A stretch of DNA of 55,948 nt, from NCBI GenBank assembly GCA_900315225.1, contig OMYM01000403.1, positions 1-55,948 on the forward strand. Reading direction: 5' to 3'. Below, one piece after another: positions 26,675 to 35,412 of this stretch. A program made the position numbers and the translations under genes. Positions within the stretch are counted from its first letter, which is position 1. Every line of letters starts with the position of its first letter. This stretch comes from an uncultured Erysipelotrichaceae bacterium (GTDB lineage Bacteria > Bacillota_I > Bacilli_A > Erysipelotrichales > Erysipelotrichaceae). A model generated the notes under the pieces. That model was not told where the DNA came from, did no database searches, and was given only the letters and a program-made list of their open reading frames with translations.

Positions 26675-28210
26675 ATGTCTGAAAATAACAAGCAAAACGA
26701 TGAACAAAAGTTTGATCTTAACGATGATCGTCGTGTCAAGGTTCTTTCCCCTGGCGCAATGGTCAGAAAGAGGTTTTTGCGCAATCGGACGGCGGTCTTT
26801 GGCCTGATCGTCCTTGTGCTGATGTTCATTTTCTCGTTTGTCGGCGGTGTCATTTCGCCCTACACGGAGTCGCAGCTGTTCTATCGCTACGACATGCAGG
26901 AAAAGCAGTTTGCGTCCATCAAGGAAAACAAGGACTACCGCTATCTTTCGGCCGATGGACAGGATTTCACTCTCATCCTTCAATCGCAAGCGTTCTTGAA
27001 TGTCCAGAAAAAAGCCGAGACATTCGTCTATAGGGACGTTGAATACAGAATTGATTATGAAGGAGACGATTTGTTTGCCATGTATCGCGATGATGTCTTG
27101 ATCGGCATTGGCTTCAAGGAGATTATCTCGGGCGCAACCAAGGACATTGTCCCAACATTTGAAGAACAACACGAGATCCTCAAGGCAAGGGCGGCGGGAG
27201 AGTCTTCGTTCGCCATTGGCGGCTCAAACTACCGCATTAGCGCGGATGGCGATGTCACCAAGGATGGCAAGGATTATGCGTTTGTCTCGGATTATGTCTT
27301 GAGCGCGATTATGCCTGATGTCTACCTAAGCAGGCAGTTCAAGGAAGAACTTGTCGAGGCAGTTGAAAACAACGAGAGCGAGTTCCTCTTCACGGATACG
27401 GATGGTACCGAATCCGAGTACAGGTTGAGCTATGATGCTGCCAACAAGTCCTTCACTGTCCTGCAGGAGACTGCCACAATGGTATACGACACCTATTCCC
27501 CGCCAAGCAAGGAACATTGGCTTGGAACGGATAGAAATGGCATGGACATGCTTACAAGGCTGATGTATGGCGGACGTGTTTCCCTTGTCATTGGCTTCAT
27601 CGTTGAAGCGATCGGAACTGTCCTTGGGGTCGTTATGGGCGGTCTTGCCGGGTATTTTGGCAAATGGGTCGACATGTTGATCATGAGAATCGTCGATATC
27701 TTCTATTGCATTCCTAGCATGCCTTTGATCATTATCCTTGGCGCTGCCATGGATAGCATGCGAGTCGATCCCACGATTCGAATGATTTACCTGATGTTGA
27801 TCCTTGGTTTCCTGGGGTGGCCTGGAACGGCGCGCATGGTCAGAGGTCAGATTTTGTCCTTGCGCGAGCAAGAATTTATGACAGCAACGGAAGCGACTGG
27901 ACTGAAGGTATCCCGCAGGATCTTCAAGCACCTTGTCCCTAACGTCATCCCGCAATTGATCGTTTCTGTCACGATGGGTCTTGGTGGAACAATCATTACC
28001 GAGGCAACGCTTTCATTCCTTGGCCTTGGCGTCAAGTTCCCGTTTGCTTCATGGGGCAATATTATTTCTGATGTCAATGACACATATGTCATGACACATT
28101 TCTGGTTCATCTGGATCCCGGCAGGTGTCTGCCTTTTGGTCACCGTGCTTGCCTTCAACCTAGTCGGCGATGGCTTGCGCGATGCATTCGACCCTAGAAT
28201 GAAGAGATAG
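26675..28210 (+). CDS. Oligopeptide ABC permease, OppC type with large extracytoplasmic insertion
   Basis: 511 residues against ~300-340 for ordinary OppC. TM1 (about 40-60) is followed by ~205 residues outside (about 65-270). The usual HWLGTDRNGMDMLTRLMYGG then leads into the five-helix core. The coupling loop is EFMTATEATGLKVSRRIF, and the C-terminus has GDGLRDAFDPRMKR. In the first operon the large loop is instead in OppB, so the two systems place their extra domain on opposite permease subunits. Confidence 0.92.
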   Translation: MSENNKQNDEQKFDLNDDRRVKVLSPGAMVRKRFLRNRTAVFGLIVLVLMFIFSFVGGVISPYTESQLFYRYDMQEKQFASIKENKDYRYLSADGQDFTLILQSQAFLNVQKKAETFVYRDVEYRIDYEGDDLFAMYRDDVLIGIGFKEIISGATKDIVPTFEEQHEILKARAAGESSFAIGGSNYRISADGDVTKDGKDYAFVSDYVLSAIMPDVYLSRQFKEELVEAVENNESEFLFTDTDGTESEYRLSYDAANKSFTVLQETATMVYDTYSPPSKEHWLGTDRNGMDMLTRLMYGGRVSLVIGFIVEAIGTVLGVVMGGLAGYFGKWVDMLIMRIVDIFYCIPSMPLIIILGAAMDSMRVDPTIRMIYLMLILGFLGWPGTARMVRGQILSLREQEFMTATEATGLKVSRRIFKHLVPNVIPQLIVSVTMGLGGTIITEATLSFLGLGVKFPFASWGNIISDVNDTYVMTHFWFIWIPAGVCLLVTVLAFNLVGDGLRDAFDPRMKR

Positions 28211-28220
28211 GAGAGTGGAT

Positions 28221-29375
28221 ATGGCAAAGAATAATGAAAAAGGCTATCTTTCCGCCAAGGAAGCCAGGCGGATCTCCCGCGAGAACCGCCGCATCACAAA
28301 TGAATATGAAAAGCGCCATAAGCGCAAGAATGTTCCCGAATCGGAATACCTGACAACGATGCGTGATCCGGCAAACGCGGTTGAATTCGATGATTTGCGC
28401 ACTTACTTTTTCACCGATGCCGGAACCGTAAAGGCGGTGGATGGCGTTACATTCGATGTCCCGCAAGGAAAGACCGTTGGCGTTGTTGGCGAATCCGGCT
28501 GTGGCAAATCTGTTACATCCTTGTCGTTCATGCGTCTTCTGCAAAGACCCCAGGGTCAGACCGTTGGTGGCGCCATTAGATTGAATCTTGGCGACAAGGC
28601 TTATGATGTTACCAAGGCACCAGATGTCGTCATGCAGCATTTGCGCGGCAATTACGTCTCCATGATATTCCAGGAGCCGATGACTGCCTTGAACCCTGTG
28701 TTTAGGATTGGCGACCAGATCAACGAGGTCATTGAACTGCACGATGGCGAAGGCAAGACAGCCGAAGAAATCAAGGCAAGGACGATAGAAATGCTAAAGA
28801 TGGTCGGCATTGCTAACAGCGAAGGTGTATACAACATGTATCCCCATGAACTCTCCGGTGGAATGCGCCAGAGAGTCATGATCGCCATGGCATTGGCTTG
28901 CAATCCCAAGGTCATTATCGCGGACGAGCCAACGACTGCCCTCGATGTCACCATCCAGGCGCAGATTCTTGACTTGCTTAGGAATTTGAAAGACAAGATC
29001 AACAGTTCCATCATGTTCATAACCCATGACCTTGGGGTCATTGCGGAAATGGCGGACTATGTCGTTGTCATGTATGCGGGGCGCGTCATTGAAAAGGGAA
29101 CGGCGAAGGAGATATTCCACAACCCATGCCATCCATACACGATTGGACTAATGGAATCCAAGCCGGTCGTTGGCAAGAAGGTCGATGCACTGTATTCCAT
29201 TCCAGGCAAGGTTCCCAACCCGATCAACATGCCAGACTATTGCTACTTCAAGGATCGTTGCGAAAAATGCGTAAAACGTTGCGATGGAAAGTATCCTGAG
29301 TTCGTGCATGTCAGCGACACGCACATTGTGTCCTGCTATAGATACTATGATGATTCAAAGGTGAAAGGGGAATAA
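28221..29375 (+). CDS. Oligopeptide ABC ATPase, OppD type
   Basis: 384 residues. A ~55-residue basic N-terminal extension (SAKEARRISRENRRI) precedes the ATPase core. Walker A is GESGCGKSV, the Q-loop MIFQEPMTALNP, the signature LSGGMRQR, Walker B VIIADEP. The C-terminal oligo_HPY part has CYFKDRCEKCVKRC with several cysteines, a place where some Opp/Dpp ATPases bind an Fe-S cluster. AGGAG lies 7 nt before the ATG at 28221; the GTG two codons earlier is too close to it. Confidence 0.93.
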   Translation: MAKNNEKGYLSAKEARRISRENRRITNEYEKRHKRKNVPESEYLTTMRDPANAVEFDDLRTYFFTDAGTVKAVDGVTFDVPQGKTVGVVGESGCGKSVTSLSFMRLLQRPQGQTVGGAIRLNLGDKAYDVTKAPDVVMQHLRGNYVSMIFQEPMTALNPVFRIGDQINEVIELHDGEGKTAEEIKARTIEMLKMVGIANSEGVYNMYPHELSGGMRQRVMIAMALACNPKVIIADEPTTALDVTIQAQILDLLRNLKDKINSSIMFITHDLGVIAEMADYVVVMYAGRVIEKGTAKEIFHNPCHPYTIGLMESKPVVGKKVDALYSIPGKVPNPINMPDYCYFKDRCEKCVKRCDGKYPEFVHVSDTHIVSCYRYYDDSKVKGE

Positions 29376-29377
29376 TC

Positions 29378-30409
29378 ATGGCTCAGAAAGAAAATTTCGA
29401 TATTGACACAGTGCCGGTGAAGTATGACCCCCAATACATCCTGATGGTGAACAACCTGAAGAAATACTTCCCGATCAAAGGAGGCATGCTTCAGCAGACC
29501 GTTGGCTATGTCAAGGCGGTGGATGGCATTACCTTCAACCTCAAAAGAGGAACAACGATGGGTTTGGTTGGCGAGTCTGGCTGTGGCAAGACCACCACGG
29601 GCAGAACGATTCTTCGCCTGGCAGGCGAAAAAACGGCTGGACAGGTTTTGTTCAATGGCGAGGAAGTATACGATATCTCGCCAAAGGACATGCGCAAGAA
29701 GAGAACGCAAATGCAGATTATCTTCCAGGATCCCTTTTCCTCCTTGCAGCCAAGAATGCCTGTTGGCGAAATCATCGGCGAGGCGGTGCGCGAGCATGGC
29801 CTTGTGCCAAAGGATCAGTTCCAAGACTATATCGACAAGATCATGGATGAGTGCGGTCTACAGTCTTTCCAGAAAGACCGCTACCCACATGAGTTCTCAG
29901 GCGGCCAAAGGCAACGCATATGCATTGCCCGCGCCCTTGCCCTCAACCCAGAATTTGTCGTATGCGATGAGCCGGTTTCGGCCTTGGATGTCTCTATTCA
30001 GGCACAGATCATCAACCTGCTGAAGGACTTGCAGAAAAAGCATAACCTGACATATCTGTTTATCTCGCACGATCTTTCCGTCGTCGAGCATATCTCGGAT
30101 ACCGTTGGCGTCATGTATTTGGGCAATCTCGTGGAATACGGCCCAACCGACAGAATCTTCAACAATCCACTGCACCCATATACGCAAGCGCTTCTTTCCG
30201 CTATTCCGATTCCGGATCCCGATGCAAAAATGAACCGCATCGTGCTTGAGGGTTCCATCCCATCGCCTGCCAATCCTCCTTCTGGCTGCAAATTCCATAC
30301 GCGTTGTGCAAAATGCATGGAATGCTGCGGGAAGCAATCGCCTGCAATGCACGAGGTAGAGCCTGATCATTTCGTTGTATGCCATCTGTTCGACGGTAAG
30401 AATTCGTGA
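29378..30409 (+). CDS. Oligopeptide ABC ATPase, OppF type
   Basis: 343 residues. Walker A is GESGCGKTT, the Q-loop IIFQDPFSSLQP, the signature FSGGQRQR, Walker B FVVCDEP, and the switch His is in FISHDLS. The C-terminal region CKFHTRCAKCMECCGK is Cys-rich like that of its OppD partner. It completes the second importer and overlaps the next small gene by GTGA. Confidence 0.94.
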   Translation: MAQKENFDIDTVPVKYDPQYILMVNNLKKYFPIKGGMLQQTVGYVKAVDGITFNLKRGTTMGLVGESGCGKTTTGRTILRLAGEKTAGQVLFNGEEVYDISPKDMRKKRTQMQIIFQDPFSSLQPRMPVGEIIGEAVREHGLVPKDQFQDYIDKIMDECGLQSFQKDRYPHEFSGGQRQRICIARALALNPEFVVCDEPVSALDVSIQAQIINLLKDLQKKHNLTYLFISHDLSVVEHISDTVGVMYLGNLVEYGPTDRIFNNPLHPYTQALLSAIPIPDPDAKMNRIVLEGSIPSPANPPSGCKFHTRCAKCMECCGKQSPAMHEVEPDHFVVCHLFDGKNS

Positions 30410-30660
30410 AAAAAGACGAGATTGACAACGGCATGACAGTCGCCGACATGAGTGGCGTCGATGGCTCGTTCCTGTCATCCATTCGCAACATGCGCCCATC
30501 GCCCGACCAAGGCGAAACATCTGTTCCCAAAGAGAAAATGACTTTTTCGCAAAGCTTTTGGTTCATCTTAGGAGCCATGAAGGCGGGATTGATGATTGCG
30601 GCGGCATACGGCGTTGTGTATTTCATTGTCTTGTTGTTAATGACAATGCTTTGGCGATAA
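30406..30660 (+). CDS. 84-residue single-pass membrane protein at the end of the second opp operon
   Basis: Not recognised. It starts with GTG overlapping the oppF stop (GTGA), a layout that argues for a real coupled gene. Residues ~1-47 are polar, and a helix of about 25 residues (LGAMKAGLMIAAAYGVVYFI and on to LLLMTML) ends the protein. A strong terminator follows at once. It could be an accessory subunit of the importer; that is inference from position only. Confidence 0.7.
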   Translation: MKKDEIDNGMTVADMSGVDGSFLSSIRNMRPSPDQGETSVPKEKMTFSQSFWFILGAMKAGLMIAAAYGVVYFIVLLLMTMLWR

Positions 30661-30684
30661 AAGCCAGCCTGAGGCTGGCTTTTT
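30660..30684 (+). terminator. Intrinsic terminator of the second opp operon
   Basis: 10-bp stem AAAGCCAGCC / GGCTGGCTTT with loop TGA and a T tract. Confidence 0.85.
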
Positions 30685-30722
30685 GATGCGCATTGAAAAT
30701 TAAACAAGAGCAAAATTGGATA

Positions 30723-30757
30723 ATATCATTGTCTTTGAAATAGGGCAATGATATAAT
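30723..30757 (+). promoter_or_regulatory. sepF promoter with overlapping palindrome
   Basis: TTGTCT (30729-30734), 17-bp spacer, TATAAT (30752-30757). A perfect inverted repeat ATATCATTG-N14-CAATGATAT (30723-30754) covers both boxes and looks like an operator. Confidence 0.6.
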
Positions 30758-30780
30758 AGGTCTGTTTATGGAGGAGTATT

Positions 30781-31233
30781 ATGGCATTCCAGAGGATCAA
30801 AGACTTTATTGCGCCCGTCGATGACGACGATGATGACGATGACGAGAATGATTTTGAAGAAGAACACGAGGATTTCGAGGATACTGCGGAAGTTGAAACA
30901 TATAAAGAAAGTGAGCCCAAGCCAGTGAGTACATACGAAGAAAAACACACAAGAGTGAATGATATTCCCTCAAATGCACAAATGGTGCTTTTTGAGCCAA
31001 GAAGCTTTGAGGAAGCGGAAGAGATCGCAAGGCATCTTAAGCAAAAGAGGGCTTCCGTTGTCAACCTGCACAGGTTGCAAAGGGACTTTGCCCAACGCAC
31101 GATTGACTTCTTGACTGGCGTTGTCTTTGCCTTGGACGGAACGATTCAGAAAATAGGCCACAATGTCATTCTCTGCACTCCTAAGACTGTCACTGTAAAC
31201 GGAGAAATCAAGCTCGACAATGACGATGAATGA
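30781..31233 (+). CDS. sepF: Cell division protein SepF
   Basis: 150 residues. SepF binds FtsZ filaments and the membrane at the division site. The N-terminus AFQRIKDFI is the amphipathic membrane helix. A very acidic linker (runs of Asp/Glu) follows, then the globular domain with MVLFEPRSFEEAEEIARHL, RRASVVNL-type segment, and DFLTGVVFALDGTIQKIG. GGAGGAG precedes the ATG. The neighbours ylmH and divIVA confirm the division cluster. Confidence 0.94.
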   Translation: MAFQRIKDFIAPVDDDDDDDDENDFEEEHEDFEDTAEVETYKESEPKPVSTYEEKHTRVNDIPSNAQMVLFEPRSFEEAEEIARHLKQKRASVVNLHRLQRDFAQRTIDFLTGVVFALDGTIQKIGHNVILCTPKTVTVNGEIKLDNDDE

Positions 31234-31951
31234 TCAGACGGACTATGATTCGCTGATTGCCCATCTACAAGATCTACAGGAACACAGCCAGCTCTGGCAT
31301 GCCACAGTGTGTTCTGAATTCCTTAACGAAGAAGAACAGGCTGCGGCGACCAAGGCAATCCGGGGTATTTCTTTTGAAGGAGGTTACCCTGGTGCCCGAT
31401 TCAAGAAAGCTGTTTTTCGCTATAACGACCAGCCTGATGACATTGTTTGCCTGCGAGCCAAAACAGACCAAAGGTTTCGCAGCATTGGGCACAGGGATGT
31501 CATGGGCGCATTGATGCATCTACAGATCGAACGAAATTCTTTCGGGGACTTTTGGATCGAGGATGGCTTCATATATCTATACACATCTTTAAGAATGGCG
31601 GAATTTTTGATTGCTAATCTGATACGGATCAATCAATTGAACGTTTCATTTGAAAAAATCGATTTTCGACCCGTGCAACATTTTCGGTTTCGAGAATTCG
31701 AGGCGGTCGTTGCCAGCGCCAGGCTGGATGCGATTGTTGCAGGAATCTGCTGTTGTAGCAGAAACGATGCAAAACAAATGATTCGCGCGTCATTGGTTCA
31801 GGTGAACCACCAGATGTGCGATCAGCCGGACAGGGCATGCAATGAGGGTGCAACGATATCGATCAGGGGAAAAGGACGCTTCATATATGCAGGGGTTGTC
31901 AGAAAAACAAAATCCGATCGATTGATAGGCTCTTTTCGGCAATTTATTTAA
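31220..31951 (+). CDS. ylmH: YlmH-type S4-domain RNA-binding protein
   Basis: 243 residues. The central part has GGYPGARFKKAVF and HRDVMGALMHLQIERNSFGD, the YlmH signature. The C-terminal S4 domain is at about 165-225 (RLDAIVAGICCCSRNDAKQMI). YlmH binds the ribosome or peptidyl-tRNA in quality control in Bacillus. It starts inside the end of sepF (14-nt overlap), with GGAGAAA 12 nt upstream. Confidence 0.92.
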   Translation: MTMNDQTDYDSLIAHLQDLQEHSQLWHATVCSEFLNEEEQAAATKAIRGISFEGGYPGARFKKAVFRYNDQPDDIVCLRAKTDQRFRSIGHRDVMGALMHLQIERNSFGDFWIEDGFIYLYTSLRMAEFLIANLIRINQLNVSFEKIDFRPVQHFRFREFEAVVASARLDAIVAGICCCSRNDAKQMIRASLVQVNHQMCDQPDRACNEGATISIRGKGRFIYAGVVRKTKSDRLIGSFRQFI

Positions 31952-31962
31952 GGGGTGAGAAA

Positions 31963-32445
31963 ATGACGGCATCAAGACCGACATTTCGGATCATGAAAAA
32001 TGGATATGACCGGTTCGCGGTTGACGATGCCATCGAGCGTTATGCTGCTCAGGTTGACCAACTGGAGCATCGAATGCAGTTATATCAGCAACAGTTGGTT
32101 GAAACAACCAGACAGATGGATGAACTCAGGGCCATGTATATCGCACTGCAGCAGCAGGACGAGGCAAGGGCAACGGCGGCGGAAAGCATCGCCAGGCTGT
32201 CCTTGCGCGAGGCCAATGACATTATAGATACGGCGCAACGCAATGCGGACGATATCGTCAACGAGGCATTGCAGTCGGCGCGGGTTATATTGCTTGACTT
32301 GTCGAAACTTTATGAACAAGCGGAACAAGTAAAGATGGGCATGTACTCGCAACTGGAGACATTAATGGGGCAGATCGACCAGTTCCAGATGCCATCCATG
32401 CCGGATCTTCAATGGTTGAATGATACTGAAAAGAAAATGCGTTGA
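31963..32445 (+). CDS. divIVA: DivIVA-family cell-division/polarity protein
   Basis: 160 residues. FRIMKNGYDRFAVDDAI is the conserved N-terminal lipid-binding block (Phe-x-x-x-x-x-GYD). It is followed by a long coiled coil (residues ~25-130) such as QVDQLEHRMQLYQQQLVE. It marks poles and septa by sensing membrane curvature. It follows ylmH by 11 nt. The T-box leader of ileS begins right after its stop codon. Confidence 0.9.
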   Translation: MTASRPTFRIMKNGYDRFAVDDAIERYAAQVDQLEHRMQLYQQQLVETTRQMDELRAMYIALQQQDEARATAAESIARLSLREANDIIDTAQRNADDIVNEALQSARVILLDLSKLYEQAEQVKMGMYSQLETLMGQIDQFQMPSMPDLQWLNDTEKKMR

Positions 32446-32449
32446 GCAA

Positions 32450-32635
32450 GACGCGTCCCGGCAATTGGATGCATAGAGAGCCTGTAGATGGTGGAAACAG
32501 ACCTGATGATTGCCCATGGAACATCACTTGTGAGCATAGCGTTATTCCCGCGTTAAGGGAAGAAGAGGGCGCATTTTTAATGCGAACTAAGGTGGTACCG
32601 CGTAGCAACGTCCTTAGATGAGGGCGTTTTTATTT
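32450..32635 (+). promoter_or_regulatory. T-box riboswitch (isoleucine) upstream of ileS
   Basis: The conserved T-box stretch AAGGTGGTACCGCG is at about 32589-32602. It is followed by the terminator stem AACGTCCT / AGGGCGTT and TTTTT (32608-32632). Stem I contains AGAGAGCC and a specifier region GGAACATCACT whose ATC codon (32523-32525) designates isoleucine. Uncharged tRNA-Ile would stabilise the antiterminator and allow ileS expression. Confidence 0.93.
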
Positions 32636-32650
32636 GCAAAGGAGAAAAAA

Positions 32651-35374
32651 ATGGATTACAAAAACACACTTCACATGCCTCGGACGAGTTTCGAGATGAG
32701 AGGAAACCTACCCAAGAAAGAACCAGGAATCCTTGCGCAATGGGAAAAGGACAACTATTACCAGAATATCCTAAAGCGCCACGAGGGGGAAAAAGCCTTC
32801 ATTCTGCATGATGGTCCGCCGTATGCCAACGGGGACCTGCATGCTGGAACAGCAATGAACCGTTCGATCAAAGACTTTATTGTCAGAAGCCATGCCATGG
32901 CAGGCTACTACACGCCTTTCTTCCCAGGCTGGGACACTCATGGCCTGCCGATTGAAAACGCCATCCAGAAGCTTGGCGTTGACCGCAAGTCCATGTCTCC
33001 GTCTGAATTCAGGAAAATGTGCGCCGATTATGCCCACAAGCAGATCAAGACACAGATGGCAACGGAGAAGAGACTAGGCCAGATTGCGGACTACGACAAT
33101 CCATACATTACGCTTCACAAGGAGTTTGAGGCGCGTCAGATCCGTTCCTTTGAGAAAATGGCATTGGATGGGTTGATCTTCCAGGGCTTGAAGCCAATCT
33201 ATTGGTCGCCCTACAACGAGACGGCTGTCGCTGACAGCGAGATTGTCTATCGCGATGTAAAGGACGCAACAATCTACCTTGCATTCCCTGTCAAGGATGG
33301 CAAAGGCATCTTGCCAGAGAATTCATACTATGTCATTTGGACGACAACGCCTTGGACGATTCCTGCCAACCAAGCGGTATCCCTGAACCCAGACCTGGAA
33401 TATGCGCTTGTCAAGACAGAAAAGGGCAACCTGATCTTCCTTGCTTCGTTCACAGACAAGCTTCTTGAAGTCTTCCATTTGGAAAACCAGGGAGTCCTTG
33501 GCACATTCAAGGGCAAGGAACTGGAGTTTACGACATATACGCATGTCGTCCTGGGAAAAGAGTGCCCGGTTATTGTTGGCGACCACGTTGAGGATTCCGA
33601 TGGAACCGGTTGCGTCCATACGGCAGGCGGACATGGACTTGACGACTACTATGTATTGCAAAAATACAACATTGCGCCAATCTGCACCGTTGATGAAAAA
33701 GGATGCATGAATGCCGAGGCTGGCGTGGAATGCGAAGGACTGTTCTTCGAAGACTGCAACAAGAAGATCATTACAATGATGAATGAAAAAGGATACTTGC
33801 TTGCCATTGAATCCATCGTCCACAGCTATCCGCATGACGATCGTTTGAAAAAGAAGGTCATCTTCCGTGCCGCAAAGCAATGGTTCTGCTCCATCGAGAA
33901 AATCCGCGAGGCTGTCTTGGACCAGATCCAAAATCATGTCACATGGCATAACGAATGGGGTCAGATCAGAATGTACAACATGATCAAGGACAGAGGCGAC
34001 TGGTGTATTTCCAGGCAACGCCTGTGGGGCGTACCGATTCCAATCTTCTATTGCGAAGATGGAACGCCGATCATGGAGAAAGAGGTGTTCGACCATGTTG
34101 CGGACCTGTTTGAGGAATTTGGTTCCAATGTTTGGTTTGAACGTGAAGCAAAGGATCTCTTGCCTGAGGGCTATGCCAATGAGAAATCGCCAAATGGTCT
34201 TTTCACCAAGGAAACAGACATCATGGACGTATGGTTTGACTCCGGCTCTTCTTTCAACGAATTTGTCGATAGGGGATATGGATACCCATGCGACCTGTAT
34301 TTCGAGGGAAGCGACCAATATAGAGGATGGTTCAACTCTTCGATGATTGTTGGAACGGCGACCATGGGAGAAACGCCTTACAAGGAAGTTCTAAGCCATG
34401 GCTATGTGTGCGATTCCAAGGGCGAGAAGATGTCCAAGTCGGTTGGCAATGTTGTTAATCCTCTTGACATCATCAACAAGAACGGAGCGGATGTATTCCG
34501 CTTGTGGGCAATGATCTCCGACTTCAAGCAGGACTTGAGGCTAGGCGATTCGAACATCAAGCAAGTATCAGAACAATATAGGAAGATCAGAAATACATTC
34601 CGCTTCCTCTTGGGAAATATCGGCGCAGATGATTTCAATCCAAAGACAGACATGGTTTCCTATGATGCATTGACACCGGTCGACCAATATATCTTGGCAA
34701 GACTGGATGAAGTCGCTGAAGAAACAGTCAAGGACATTCTTGCGTATGACTATGTCGCTGCCAGCAAGGCTTTGATGAACATCATGGTCAACGAACTCTC
34801 CAGCTACTACATGGATTTCACCAAGGATATCCTGTATTGCGAGGTGAAGGATTCCCTGAGAAGAAGACAAGTCCAGACGGTCTATTGGCAAGCAGTCGAC
34901 ACATTGGCAAGACTTTGGGCTCCATTCCTTTGCTTTACAATGGAGGAGGTATGGACACATTTCTCCAATGATGAAGAAAAGAGCGTTCATTACCTGCACT
35001 TCCCTGAAATCCATCATTATGCCAACGCGGAAGAAATCAAGGCACATTTTGCCTGTGTGTTTGCGGTTCGCAACGAAGTGAACAAAGCCCTTGAAGAAGC
35101 AAGAGCGGAAAAACTCATCGCATCCGCCCAAGAGGCCAGCGTTGAAATCACTTGCTCAAAAGACGAAATGAGCGAACTGCAGGATGTTCTTGGCAAAGAC
35201 TTGGCGCAATGGCTGATCGTCTCTCAAGCGCAGTTGAGCGAAGGCGAAAAGAATGTGAAAGTCACAAAAGCTTCTGGCGTCAAGTGTCCTAGATGCTGGA
35301 ACTATACAGATTCCAAGCATGAGGATGGCTTGTGCGAAAGATGCCAGGCAGCCTTGGAGGCAGAAGGAAAATAA
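32651..35374 (+). CDS. ileS: Isoleucyl-tRNA synthetase
   Basis: 907 residues, class I. The HIGH-like motif is in PPYANGDLHAGTA (56-68). The editing domain has TWTTPWTIPANQAV-like TTTPWTIPANQAVSLNP. KMSKS is at 593-597 in GEKMSKSVGN. The C-terminal zinc finger CPRCWNY...CERC identifies the common bacterial type (mupirocin-sensitive class by family). AAAGGAG precedes the ATG at 32651; an upstream in-frame ATG at 32618 lies inside the T-box terminator and is not used. Confidence 0.97.
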   Translation: MDYKNTLHMPRTSFEMRGNLPKKEPGILAQWEKDNYYQNILKRHEGEKAFILHDGPPYANGDLHAGTAMNRSIKDFIVRSHAMAGYYTPFFPGWDTHGLPIENAIQKLGVDRKSMSPSEFRKMCADYAHKQIKTQMATEKRLGQIADYDNPYITLHKEFEARQIRSFEKMALDGLIFQGLKPIYWSPYNETAVADSEIVYRDVKDATIYLAFPVKDGKGILPENSYYVIWTTTPWTIPANQAVSLNPDLEYALVKTEKGNLIFLASFTDKLLEVFHLENQGVLGTFKGKELEFTTYTHVVLGKECPVIVGDHVEDSDGTGCVHTAGGHGLDDYYVLQKYNIAPICTVDEKGCMNAEAGVECEGLFFEDCNKKIITMMNEKGYLLAIESIVHSYPHDDRLKKKVIFRAAKQWFCSIEKIREAVLDQIQNHVTWHNEWGQIRMYNMIKDRGDWCISRQRLWGVPIPIFYCEDGTPIMEKEVFDHVADLFEEFGSNVWFEREAKDLLPEGYANEKSPNGLFTKETDIMDVWFDSGSSFNEFVDRGYGYPCDLYFEGSDQYRGWFNSSMIVGTATMGETPYKEVLSHGYVCDSKGEKMSKSVGNVVNPLDIINKNGADVFRLWAMISDFKQDLRLGDSNIKQVSEQYRKIRNTFRFLLGNIGADDFNPKTDMVSYDALTPVDQYILARLDEVAEETVKDILAYDYVAASKALMNIMVNELSSYYMDFTKDILYCEVKDSLRRRQVQTVYWQAVDTLARLWAPFLCFTMEEVWTHFSNDEEKSVHYLHFPEIHHYANAEEIKAHFACVFAVRNEVNKALEEARAEKLIASAQEASVEITCSKDEMSELQDVLGKDLAQWLIVSQAQLSEGEKNVKVTKASGVKCPRCWNYTDSKHEDGLCERCQAALEAEGK

Positions 35375-35379
35375 GCAAG

Positions 35380-35412
35380 AAAAAGGAACTTCCATAGGAA
35401 GTTCCTTTTTTA
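35380..35412. terminator. Bidirectional terminator between ileS and metK
   Basis: AAAAAGGAACTTCC / GGAAGTTCCTTTTTT stem with a 3-nt loop serves the two convergent genes. Confidence 0.85.
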
